Of a stretch of 64,000 nt of DNA, positions 34,568-43,448 are shown piece by piece. The position numbers were made by a program, and so were the translations under genes. The stretch is from Parabacteroides faecalis (GTDB lineage: Bacteria > Bacteroidota > Bacteroidia > Bacteroidales > Tannerellaceae): NCBI RefSeq assembly GCF_022809355.1, contig NZ_JAKZMM010000006.1, positions 62,001 through 126,000 of the forward strand, given 5' to 3'. Under the pieces are notes generated by a model, which searched no databases, had not been told where the DNA came from, and worked only from the letters and a program-made list of their open reading frames with translations. Within the stretch, counting starts at the first letter, position 1. Each line of letters opens with the position of its first letter.

Positions 34568-37303
34568 TTATTGATTCAATAATTGTTGAATAGCTGCATT
34601 TCCTTGTGTTTGCTTTTCCTGGGTGGCATCAGGAGCAAACAGTGCATCCAATTGATACAAAGGAATCGTTGTTGACGGTTGGAAGTCTGTCGAACGGACA
34701 TATTGACTGATCGACCGTAACAATTGCTTGGTAGCTGGACGTTCGTCCATCTTTTTCGAGAGATCCAAGTTCAGGAAGAACAGTTTTCCTTTTCCTACCT
34801 GCGCTTCAAAAGCAATACCTAATTTACGATTGACTTCATAAGTATCTACGCTTTGGATGATAGGTGTCAGTCCGGTCAACGTCGTCAAATCGATAGCTCC
34901 GGCATAATTCAGGATGTCCCACCATTGCCAATCGGCATAATAAGACGTGGGGAAATCGCGGAATACCGGATGCTGGTGATGAATACTCGTTCCCACAATC
35001 ATCGGATCCCAGTTGAACATAATCGGATTCCAGAAATGACTGGCGAATTGAGCTTTTCTGCCAAGGATGGAATCCGGTACGAAACAAACGGATTCTCCCT
35101 TTTCCAGCTTGACTTTGGCTTCTTGCCAATTTCGTGTCAGTTTCAGATCTTGTAACGGATCTCCGGCAGTCGGATATACCCAGATGTCCCATTCATTTCG
35201 AATATGACCGGCTATCTCTGCCTGAAATGTATATTTCCCAGCTTTACGGATAGCGGATAAGGAAACATTTACTTCTCCTAATGAATCTACCTGACTGGTC
35301 TTTAAGGTAGCATGGGCTAATTTCCCTTGAACGATTACGTGCCCGCCTTCATCAGTCAGTTTCCAGTTCATCTTTCCAGGTTTCAGATCTTTTTCTCCGA
35401 ATTGATAAATTTCCATCCGTGGACTAAACGTTTCCTTTTCGGTGTAAATCCGTTTCGGAAAACGAGCCAGCAAGACAATCGGAGCACATGATTCACGATA
35501 CTTTTCAGGAGATACTAGACCTTTGCTTTCCCAAAACGCATCCAGAATACCGACAAAGGCACTTCCCTGACCGGGGAAGTCGGATAAACCTAACAATTGG
35601 AAACCTCCTGATTTGGATGTCCGCAACAAAGCTTCGTTCACCTCTTTATATTGCAATACCGTATGAGCACCTGTTGCCCGGAAGAACTCATCTGCCTGGT
35701 GCAGCATTCCGTTCTTTGTCAGACGTTCCTGGAATACCTTGAAGTTACGGGCTTCCAATACTCCTGTATATTTCGTTATCTCTTGGAAGTTCGGATACAT
35801 ACAACGTTGTCCGGTTTCATGGGCAATAACCGGTACATCTATATCGGATGTCTCGTTCCGGTCCCAATCTGTACCTGGTTTCCCTTCATAGACAGTAATC
35901 CAACCTTTTTGGGTTACGTGAGAGGTATAATATTGATCCGATTTGACATGTGTTCTTGCTGTTGAGGCAGCATACAGGTGGCGATCGTCATATGCCTGTC
36001 CTTTTTGGATCAAATCTTCCAATACTGCGAAATCTCCTTCATTTTCGTTTCCATTACAGAATAATAAGAAAGATGGATGATTACCATATTCGTTCAGGAT
36101 CGCATACATCTCCTGCTCAAAGAAATCCTGGCGAGCTGGATACTTTCCTACATCCTTGATCCACATCGGAAGCTCTACTTGCAGGTATAAACCTAATTCA
36201 TCAGCGGCCGTAAAGGCAGCTTCAGGTGGGCACCAGGAATGAAAACGGACATGATTGAAACCATACTCTTTGATGGTTCCCATGATACGTCTCCAATCAT
36301 CAGGGTTCGTTGAAGGATAACCGGTGAGTGGAAAGACGGCGCAATCCAAGACTCCTCGCAGGTGAATATCCCGGTCGTTCAAGCGAATATGATGCTTTCC
36401 TTGTTCTACTTTGCGCATACCGAAACGAAGACTTCTGCTGTCTTGTCCGGCATCTGTGGATAAAGAGACATCCAATGTATATAAAGCCGGAGAAAACTCA
36501 TCCCACAAGGCAATTGTTTTTCCCAGTGATAAGGTTTGTTCCACCCCATCTTCTTTCCCTTGGAATGTGACCGGTGTTGTTGATTCGGCCACTTTCTTTC
36601 CTGACTGGTCTTTAACGGTCAATGTCAGATTACCTTGTCCGCTTTTCCCTCCTGTATGGAATGCACAACGAACCCGTACGTTCTTTTGTTGGATATCCGG
36701 TTCTACTTGTACGTTTGCCAGATAGTAAGCCGGCTTAGCTTCCAGCTTCATGTCTCCTACTATACCATTCCAATTGGTCTGTGTATATTCGGTTGTTCCA
36801 TGTGCCCATTGATCCATCGGATATTTCAACCGGTTATCCACACAAATTGTCAAAGTATGTAATCCCGGAGTCAGTTGTTTGGTTAAGATAAAACGGTTGG
36901 GAGTTGAGAGGCGTTCATCTGTTCCAGCCGGAACGCCGTCCACATATACACTCGTTTCCCAATGACAACGCTCCAGTGTCAGTATGATTTCTTTTCCTTG
37001 CCAGGATTCCGGAATCTCAACTTCCCGCTGATACCATGCCTGACCGCAATACTCAAACTTTCGGCTCAAGCGGTCCACGTGAGAAACTGCGTTAGGTATA
37101 CCTTTCCCGCTTTCGTCCATTGAACCCGGCAGGACAATACTTTCTGTCAGTTTGCTTAGATAGAGTTCCGACCCAGGTGTTTTCCCGAATCCCATCGGAT
37201 CTAATTGGAAACGCCATAGTCCGGACAGATCAATAGATTCTGAGAAGGCGGTGATACTGCATAAACAGGCAAATATCGTTAATGATAAACGAATCAGTTT
37301 CAT
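34568..37303 (-). CDS. Secreted GH2-family glycoside hydrolase (second paralog)
   Basis: This 911-residue relative of the downstream GH2 shares its signal peptide style (ACLCSITAFSESIDLSGLWRFQLDP) and domain order. Catalytic positions are intact: the acid/base glutamate is E420 in NGNENEG and the nucleophile is E496 in AHETGQR. The motif differs from the usual NEP. The two genes look like a tandem duplication followed by divergence, which suggests they act on different linkages or sugars of the same substrate. A 41-bp hairpin array lies directly upstream of its start. The C-terminus has a glutamine-rich tail (EKQTQGNAAIQQLLNQ). Confidence 0.9.
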   Translation of the reverse strand: MKLIRLSLTIFACLCSITAFSESIDLSGLWRFQLDPMGFGKTPGSELYLSKLTESIVLPGSMDESGKGIPNAVSHVDRLSRKFEYCGQAWYQREVEIPESWQGKEIILTLERCHWETSVYVDGVPAGTDERLSTPNRFILTKQLTPGLHTLTICVDNRLKYPMDQWAHGTTEYTQTNWNGIVGDMKLEAKPAYYLANVQVEPDIQQKNVRVRCAFHTGGKSGQGNLTLTVKDQSGKKVAESTTPVTFQGKEDGVEQTLSLGKTIALWDEFSPALYTLDVSLSTDAGQDSRSLRFGMRKVEQGKHHIRLNDRDIHLRGVLDCAVFPLTGYPSTNPDDWRRIMGTIKEYGFNHVRFHSWCPPEAAFTAADELGLYLQVELPMWIKDVGKYPARQDFFEQEMYAILNEYGNHPSFLLFCNGNENEGDFAVLEDLIQKGQAYDDRHLYAASTARTHVKSDQYYTSHVTQKGWITVYEGKPGTDWDRNETSDIDVPVIAHETGQRCMYPNFQEITKYTGVLEARNFKVFQERLTKNGMLHQADEFFRATGAHTVLQYKEVNEALLRTSKSGGFQLLGLSDFPGQGSAFVGILDAFWESKGLVSPEKYRESCAPIVLLARFPKRIYTEKETFSPRMEIYQFGEKDLKPGKMNWKLTDEGGHVIVQGKLAHATLKTSQVDSLGEVNVSLSAIRKAGKYTFQAEIAGHIRNEWDIWVYPTAGDPLQDLKLTRNWQEAKVKLEKGESVCFVPDSILGRKAQFASHFWNPIMFNWDPMIVGTSIHHQHPVFRDFPTSYYADWQWWDILNYAGAIDLTTLTGLTPIIQSVDTYEVNRKLGIAFEAQVGKGKLFFLNLDLSKKMDERPATKQLLRSISQYVRSTDFQPSTTIPLYQLDALFAPDATQEKQTQGNAAIQQLLNQ

Positions 37304-37328
37304 AAATTCTTCTTATTAAATATGGATT

Positions 37329-37617
37329 ATGGGTGCCTCCGACAACGTCAGAAGCTCCGCTTTTCTATTTTTGGAGCTTCCGACAACGTCAAAAGCCCCA
37401 CTTTTCTATTTTTGGTGCTTTCGACAACGTCAGAAGCATCACTTTTCTATTTTTGGAGCTTCCGACAACGTCAGAAGCATCACTTTTCTATTTTTGGAGC
37501 TTCCGACAATGTCAGAAGCATCACTTTTCTATTTTTGGAGCTTTCGACAATGTCAGAAGCATCACTTTTCTATTTTTGGAGCTTCCGACAACGTCAGAAG
37601 CTCCATTTTTCTATTTC
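37329..37617 (-). repeat. 41-bp tandem hairpin array in the 5' region of the GH2 genes
   Basis: Six full units and flanking partial units recur with exact 41-nt spacing (the CTTTTCTATTT element starts at 37360, 37401, 37442, 37483, 37524 and 37565). Each unit has an inverted core GCTTCCGACAACGTCAGAAGC. On the minus-strand RNA this makes a 9-bp stem (with a U-G pair) and a GUU or AUU loop; on the plus strand a C-A mismatch breaks the stem. Differences between units fall mainly in the loop. The array fills the gap between the DUF5107 stop and the GH2 start, so it would be in the GH2 5' leader. No unit contains stop codons in plus-strand frames, so three overlapping open frames arise. Confidence 0.85.
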
Positions 37618-40600
37618 CTAAAGGTGTGATTGCACCCCTTGGTGATTATTATCCAAGCGATAGGCTTCTTCCAAGTAAGTGCGAGCCATCGAGGTTTCCC
37701 TTAATCCTAAATGACCTAATCCCATCAGGTAATTACAGTGGATGACATTCTTCTTGCCCATATCATCTTCCCAGATCTGTAAGTCTGGTAAAGAAACGGC
37801 AAAATAATCCATCTTGAATATATCGAAAAGATGTTTCTCTCCGTAATCGATCAAGGCATGGAAACGGCCTTTCGCCTCGTCTGTGCGTCCTAATTTGAGT
37901 AAGGCTAAGCCTTGATAGAAAATCTTATCCGGTTTCTGGTCGTTGTAATACATGGCAGCTGCAGGTTGGCGGTTACCTTGGGTGGCAGCTTCCCAGCAAG
38001 TTTTTGCTTCAGCAGTACGTCCCATCGCATCAAGGATACAACCTTTGTAGTAGTTGAAATCATTCTCTTGTGCGCCCTGTAGTTTCCCTTCTCCCAGATG
38101 ATGTGGATAAACATAACATTCGTTGATACGGGTCAATGCCTCTTCGTACCGGCCTTCTTTCATATATTGCTTTACCAATTCAAGACGTGCCAGCTGATAT
38201 TGTGCCGTTACTTTGCCTTCTCCTCCTTCCCATGGATGGAATTTCCGGGCATCAATCCATTGGATCGCTTCTTCATACCGTCCCAGTTGGTTGAGCAAAG
38301 TGGCATATTCCAGATATAAATCATCCCGAAGGGTGACAATCTCTTTATGCTGGTTCAGGAAGTTGAAACGCTGGTTATGATTATAGTTCATGCGTTTATG
38401 TAACTGATCCAGTTCCATCAGCAGGCGGGCATCGGAAGGATCCAACGCATAAGCCTTTTCCAGTAGGTTGACGGCTTCTTCTTTCCGTCCCAGTTTGTTG
38501 AAATAAGCCAAAGCCAGGTTACGTAAAACTGTTGGGAACGCATCATTGATCTGTACCGAAGTTTCCCAAGCCGAAATTGCTTCTGCATATTGCCGTTTGT
38601 CGTACCAGATATTTCCCAGATAATACAAAGCTTTGGAAGCTTTCGGATTATGACGGATGATAGCTTGCAAGGCAAGAATCGCTTCCAAGGTGTTGGGGAA
38701 GCATCCGTCGATAGGCGAAAATTCTGCATCTTGGATAGCAGCTGTCGCCATGGCATTGTCCCCAGTCTGTAATTGACACCAAGCGAAATAATAAAGAAGC
38801 ATCACCGGGCTGTCAGTCACGTTTGCCAGGGCTGTTGTAATTACCGCCTTGGCTTCATCCCACAAACCGGCAGAGATATAGTCGGTGGCTAATTCTTCAT
38901 AATTGTGGGCATCGTGGCGTATGATTTGTTCGAACGATTCCATCACTTTCTCATCCTGTGTCAATAGATACTTCTCGAACAGGCAACCGAAGTTAAATGC
39001 ATCTATTTGCAGGGATTCTTCAGCTAAGCGCAAGGCTTTTTCTGTTTTACCCGACAGACGTAAGATGGCTGTTTTCAGGTGGCGTCCGCGTAGACTGTGC
39101 CAGTTTCGTAACAAGGATTTGTCGATTTCACACAAAGCATTTTCCCAATCTTTTCGGATAACAGAGATCTGAGCCAACGAGAAATATCCGGCATCTTGCC
39201 AGGCTCCGTTCCAACAGGCTTTGTAGAAGGCATCGTAGGCTTCGTCTAATTTTCCCTGATATTTCAGAGATAATCCGAGATTATAAGATGGTTCACCGTC
39301 ATACGGATTTGGATTCCGTTCTGTCAGTCGTTTGATGGCGTTCCGCAAATAAGGTTCAGCTTTCGCAAACTGTCCTTTCCGGATCAACCAAAGTCCCATG
39401 GCGTTGTTTGAACGTACATCCAACGGATCCCGTTTCAAGGCTTCCTGGTAATAATCTACCGGAGAATAAGTTGCATGACGGTATTGTTCCAGATGTAATC
39501 CTGTCAGATACAATTGTTCGATAGTAGGCACATCTTTCGGGTCGAGGGCAGCTTTGGCAGGATCGGGTAATTCTTTTACGCCATCCGGTTCGGGTTCCCA
39601 ATCCAGAATCTTGCGCCCTGTTTCGTTATATATCCATACTTTCACCGCTTTCATGTCGGTAACCGGAACCTGTTGTTCAAAGACTTCTTCCGGAGAAAGG
39701 GTAATGATGTGATGCCATACTTCATGATCTGCTTGCTGGATGCTTATCCGTACATTGGGCAGATAGCGGGTAGCAAATAATTTCAAGACAGCTTTTCCGT
39801 CTGTCTCTTCCAGATTCATCAGTAAGTCTGAAGACGCATTCTTAACGACTCCCAATTCGCGATAAGGCATGAAGTATTGTGTGAATGTTTTCTCCTCATA
39901 GGGTTGCAACCAGGTGAAGTCGGGTTGGTTATCCGTATAAACACCTGTCATCAGTTCGATATATGGGCCATCTGCATCTGTCAGATTACGATCCCAAGCC
40001 TGACCAAAGTCTCCATTTCCCCAGGTCCACTGTTTCTTTCCCGGAGAGATGTGGTGATTGGCTACGTGCAGAACACCGGCGCGGGTATCATTCTCATATC
40101 CGCCTACGAAGTTATACTTGGAATTGACTGCCATATAAGAAGTCGGTACTGGAATATTCTTATATCGGGAAATATCTACTCCTGCCGAATAATCCATTTT
40201 ATAATAAGTACCAGTTGCGATCGGATAACGGGAAACATCTCGCTTCCCATGATCGAATACCGCATGTACGTCACCTGGAAAGACAGACTGATAATGTTCG
40301 TTGACGGCTACTGCTGGATTTGCCCACCATAAAAACGTCTGTGGGATTGGTGTTGGATTATAAAGTCTTCCCTGAATTTCCAGAACAGCCCGACCCGGAC
40401 GTAGGATAAATCCTGCCATTCCTTTTTGATGGAACATCCGTTCCCGTTCATTTACCCAAACGATGGCACTGCCCTCTTCTTTCCGTTCAATGGTATAATC
40501 TACCGGCATAAAGGTACTTGGACGATGATGCTGAGGCCAGTTGAATTCGATACCTCCTGAAATCCAAGGTCCGGCCAATCCTACCAATGCCGGTTTGATG

Positions 40601-40896
40601 ACATGATTGTAATAGATGAAATGGCGTTGCTTGATCTTGTCATAGGCCATTTGGACACGACCTCCCAGTTCGGGAAGGATCATTACTTTGATATATTCGT
40701 TTTCAAGAAACAAGGCATGATACGTCTTGTCCGTACATGTATCAGAGATCTTCTCAATGACCGGATACGGATAAACGACTCCGCTGCTTCCCTGGTAAAC
40801 ACGTTTTTCCAGAAACATAGGACTTTTTTCCGGTTTCCCGGCTTCATAGGTTGGGAGAACAATATCTTCTTCCCACACTTTTACTGCTGTTGACAT
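37618..40896 (-). CDS. DUF5107 / tetratricopeptide-repeat protein
   Basis: The 1092-residue protein has an N-terminal DUF5107 domain (about 1-420, beginning AVKVWEEDIVLPTYEAG and containing LPELGGRVQMAYDK, WISGGIEFNWPQHHRPSTF) that resembles galactose-mutarotase folds. A long C-terminal series of tetratricopeptide repeats follows (for example ALDPSDARLLMEL, ALYYLGNIWYDKRQY). I see no signal peptide, so it is probably cytoplasmic. Such proteins accompany carbohydrate utilisation genes in Bacteroidetes, where an interaction or sugar-processing role is assumed. It starts 24 nt after the MFS stop, and its stop is followed by the 41-bp array. Confidence 0.8.
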   Translation of the reverse strand: MSTAVKVWEEDIVLPTYEAGKPEKSPMFLEKRVYQGSSGVVYPYPVIEKISDTCTDKTYHALFLENEYIKVMILPELGGRVQMAYDKIKQRHFIYYNHVIKPALVGLAGPWISGGIEFNWPQHHRPSTFMPVDYTIERKEEGSAIVWVNERERMFHQKGMAGFILRPGRAVLEIQGRLYNPTPIPQTFLWWANPAVAVNEHYQSVFPGDVHAVFDHGKRDVSRYPIATGTYYKMDYSAGVDISRYKNIPVPTSYMAVNSKYNFVGGYENDTRAGVLHVANHHISPGKKQWTWGNGDFGQAWDRNLTDADGPYIELMTGVYTDNQPDFTWLQPYEEKTFTQYFMPYRELGVVKNASSDLLMNLEETDGKAVLKLFATRYLPNVRISIQQADHEVWHHIITLSPEEVFEQQVPVTDMKAVKVWIYNETGRKILDWEPEPDGVKELPDPAKAALDPKDVPTIEQLYLTGLHLEQYRHATYSPVDYYQEALKRDPLDVRSNNAMGLWLIRKGQFAKAEPYLRNAIKRLTERNPNPYDGEPSYNLGLSLKYQGKLDEAYDAFYKACWNGAWQDAGYFSLAQISVIRKDWENALCEIDKSLLRNWHSLRGRHLKTAILRLSGKTEKALRLAEESLQIDAFNFGCLFEKYLLTQDEKVMESFEQIIRHDAHNYEELATDYISAGLWDEAKAVITTALANVTDSPVMLLYYFAWCQLQTGDNAMATAAIQDAEFSPIDGCFPNTLEAILALQAIIRHNPKASKALYYLGNIWYDKRQYAEAISAWETSVQINDAFPTVLRNLALAYFNKLGRKEEAVNLLEKAYALDPSDARLLMELDQLHKRMNYNHNQRFNFLNQHKEIVTLRDDLYLEYATLLNQLGRYEEAIQWIDARKFHPWEGGEGKVTAQYQLARLELVKQYMKEGRYEEALTRINECYVYPHHLGEGKLQGAQENDFNYYKGCILDAMGRTAEAKTCWEAATQGNRQPAAAMYYNDQKPDKIFYQGLALLKLGRTDEAKGRFHALIDYGEKHLFDIFKMDYFAVSLPDLQIWEDDMGKKNVIHCNYLMGLGHLGLRETSMARTYLEEAYRLDNNHQGVQSHL

Positions 40897-40920
40897 ATAA
40901 ATTGGATTTTATCGATTTCT

Positions 40921-42294
40921 TTATTTCACTAATTCTTTCTCAATCTCACCGAGTGTTTTCCCTTTTGTTTCAGGAAGCTTTATACGGATAAACAGGCCTC
41001 CGGCCAGACAGATCAGACCATAGAGCCAGAAAGTACCTGAAGCTCCGGCTGTTTCGTTTAAGATTGGGAATGTATAAGTCAGGATAAAACAGGCAACCCA
41101 CAGGAAGAAGGTGGATAAAGCCATGGCCATTCCTCGGATACGTGCCGGGAAGATTTCAGAAAGAACAACCCATACTACCGGAGCTAACGACATGGCGTAG
41201 CAGGCAATGGCTAAAACAACCAGTAATAACATGGGCCATCCACTGAATCCGAAGTAATAGCAGGTCCCTAATATCAAATAGATAAGTGTCAATCCCGCTG
41301 AACCGATCAGCATCAGACTGCGCCGTCCGAGTTTATCAACGGTGTAAATGGCAACGAACGTAAAGATTACATTGGTGATTCCTGTGACAACGATGTTCAT
41401 CAATACATCCGATACGGCATAACCGGCTGCAGAAAAGATCTCATGAGCATAATTAAAGATGACGTTGATGCCACACCATTGTTGGAAAATGGCCAGGACG
41501 ATTCCGATAAGCAATACATTTCGGACATCTGGCTTGGCCAATGCTTTCCAATGTACTTCTTCTGTCTTTGTTTGTGTAGCTTGTCTGGCATCGGTTAAAG
41601 TCTGTTCGGCAAATTCATCTCCGCCAATCCGGACCAAGATCCGCCGGGCTTTCTCTTCTTGTCCGAAAGCGGCCAGCCAGCGGGGACTTTCCGGAATGAT
41701 GAAAGCCAGGATAAAGAACAATACAGCCGGTATTAATTCTGCCCAAAACATCCAGCGCCAGGCCCATTCGATACCATCGGCAGTCAGCGTTCCGTCTGGA
41801 GCTGTAAAACCATCTCCAATCAACCAATTAGCTATCTGAGCAAATAAGATTCCTAGTACGATTGTCAATTGATTCAGAGAAACCAGTTTTCCGCGGATGG
41901 AGGCAGGTGATACTTCGGCAATATAGACCGGAGAGACATTCGAAGCAATACCGATTCCCAGTCCGCCGATAATCCGATAGATGATGAACCAATTGAAATC
42001 ACTGGTAGCTCCGGTTCCGACTGCTGATAGGATAAACAGGAAGGCTGCCATGATCAACATCTTCTTTCGTCCGTAACGGTCGCTCCATTTACCGGATAAC
42101 AAGGCTCCGACCAGACAACCGATGAGAGCGCTACTCATGGCCCATCCCCGTAAAGCAGCCGAGTTCTCCAATTGGAAAAAAGGTTCATAAAAAATCTTTG
42201 CTCCTCCGATGACTACCCAATCGTAACCGAAGAGCAATCCTCCCATTGCCGATACCAGGCAAATCAGAAGTAAATAAGCTGTTGTTTGTTTCAT
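40921..42294 (-). CDS. MFS sugar porter (XylE/GalP-like)
   Basis: This 457-residue inner-membrane protein of the sugar-porter family imports a monosaccharide or small glycoside with protons. The start at 42294 (MKQTTAYLLLICLVSAMGG) is chosen since an in-frame ATG at 42378 would add a polar extension before the first helix. Family motifs: DRYGRKK after helix 2, PESPRWLA after helix 6, GRRSLM after helix 8, and PETKGKTLGEIE at the end. It is the first gene of the minus-strand operon, divergent from the AraC regulator, so it is a likely target of that protein. The substrate is unknown. Confidence 0.92.
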   Translation of the reverse strand: MKQTTAYLLLICLVSAMGGLLFGYDWVVIGGAKIFYEPFFQLENSAALRGWAMSSALIGCLVGALLSGKWSDRYGRKKMLIMAAFLFILSAVGTGATSDFNWFIIYRIIGGLGIGIASNVSPVYIAEVSPASIRGKLVSLNQLTIVLGILFAQIANWLIGDGFTAPDGTLTADGIEWAWRWMFWAELIPAVLFFILAFIIPESPRWLAAFGQEEKARRILVRIGGDEFAEQTLTDARQATQTKTEEVHWKALAKPDVRNVLLIGIVLAIFQQWCGINVIFNYAHEIFSAAGYAVSDVLMNIVVTGITNVIFTFVAIYTVDKLGRRSLMLIGSAGLTLIYLILGTCYYFGFSGWPMLLLVVLAIACYAMSLAPVVWVVLSEIFPARIRGMAMALSTFFLWVACFILTYTFPILNETAGASGTFWLYGLICLAGGLFIRIKLPETKGKTLGEIEKELVK

Positions 42295-42427
42295 AAAAGC
42301 TAAGTTTATACGTTGATTAGTTTTTGAGTTTTTCAGGTTAGAACTCATTTGCAAATTAACGCCATTTCTACCAAACAAGGAATAGATAATTTATCGGTGA
42401 AGATGGACTATTTTTCGATAAATGTCG

Positions 42428-42435
42428 TATGTTTG
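42428..42435 (+). promoter_or_regulatory. -7 box for the AraC-family gene
   Basis: TATGTTTG fits TAnnTTTG and lies 18 nt upstream of the ATG at 42454. Confidence 0.45.
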
Positions 42436-42453
42436 CAGATAGAACATCAAACC

Positions 42454-43350
42454 ATGGAAAACATGATCAAACGAAAAGACGGATTCAACGGAGAACGAGC
42501 CTTAGTCCTTCCTGCTTCGATTGTCAAAGAATTGGAAGCAGATGTGGTAGCTTCTATCTTGTATATAACAGACATTGGGTATTATCCAAAGGCTTGGCAT
42601 CATTTTCGGGAGCGGACAGAACCGATCGATCAGTATGTCTTTATCTATTGTATGGAAGGCGAAGGCTGGTATCGGTTACGTGACCATGAATATAAGATTA
42701 CTTCCAACCAATATTTTATCTTGCCTGCCGGTGAACCGCATGCTTATGGCGCCAATACAGAAAATCCATGGACAATTTATTGGATTCACTTCAAAGGTAA
42801 GTTAGCTTCAGAATTTGCCCGTCAGGCCGCTTCTCCGATTGAAATCAAACCCGGTATTCATTCTCGTATCAGTAATCGGATCGATTTGTTTGAAGAGATT
42901 TTTCATACCTTGGAGATGGGATACAGTCGTGAAAACTTACTGTATGCTTGTTCGATCTTTTATCATTACTTAGGTACCTTGCGCTATTTACAACAGTACA
43001 GGGATGTGGCATCAGGAGATAAAGAAAAGACTGATATCATCACGGCTGCCATTCATTTTATGAAGGAGAATATCGAAAAGAAACTGTCTTTAGGTGAAAT
43101 AGCTCAGCATATAGGTTATTCGCCTTCTCATTTTTCTGTTTTGTTCAATCAACGAACCGGTTATCCGCCACTGACTTATTTTAATCAGCTTAAGATACAG
43201 AAAGCATGTCAGTTACTCGATTTTACAGATATGAAAATCAATCAGATTTGCTATAAGATCGGTATTGGAGACAGTTACTATTTTTCTCGTCTGTTTCATA
43301 AAGTAATGGGCATGTCTCCAATGAAATATAAAAAAATGAAGAAAGGATAA
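42454..43350 (+). CDS. AraC-family transcriptional regulator with cupin sensor
   Basis: The 298-residue regulator has an N-terminal cupin-like ligand-binding domain (QYVFIYCMEGEGWYRL, YFILPAGEPHAYGA) and a C-terminal double helix-turn-helix (SLGEIAQHIGYSPSHFSVLF and NQICYKIGIGDSYYFSRLF, then KVMGMSPMKYK). The ATG at 42454 (MENMIKRKDG) is preferred over an in-frame ATG at 42349, because the longer version adds a basic stretch not seen in the family and would begin upstream of the promoter-like box. It is divergent from the MFS porter, so it probably activates the sugar operon in response to a sugar. Ligand unknown. Confidence 0.9.
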   Translation: MENMIKRKDGFNGERALVLPASIVKELEADVVASILYITDIGYYPKAWHHFRERTEPIDQYVFIYCMEGEGWYRLRDHEYKITSNQYFILPAGEPHAYGANTENPWTIYWIHFKGKLASEFARQAASPIEIKPGIHSRISNRIDLFEEIFHTLEMGYSRENLLYACSIFYHYLGTLRYLQQYRDVASGDKEKTDIITAAIHFMKENIEKKLSLGEIAQHIGYSPSHFSVLFNQRTGYPPLTYFNQLKIQKACQLLDFTDMKINQICYKIGIGDSYYFSRLFHKVMGMSPMKYKKMKKG

Positions 43351-43448
43351 TGAGGTATAAGTCTGAATTTTTATTATCTTAGCGACGATAGGAGCTACAA
43401 AAGGTCAACAACCTTAGATTCTTAACTAACATTTAAATATCAATTATT

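Noticed and set aside
37060-37095. Further parS candidate around GGTCCACGTGAGAAA
   Set aside because: At least three to four mismatches to the consensus, within the GH2 coding sequence.
37329-37617. CRISPR array
   Set aside because: Units are contiguous with no unique spacers, and no cas genes are present.
37322-37745. Three overlapping plus-strand reading frames of about 98-138 codons
   Set aside because: They come from the 41-bp array, whose unit has no stop codon in any plus frame; all three give the same shuffled peptide.
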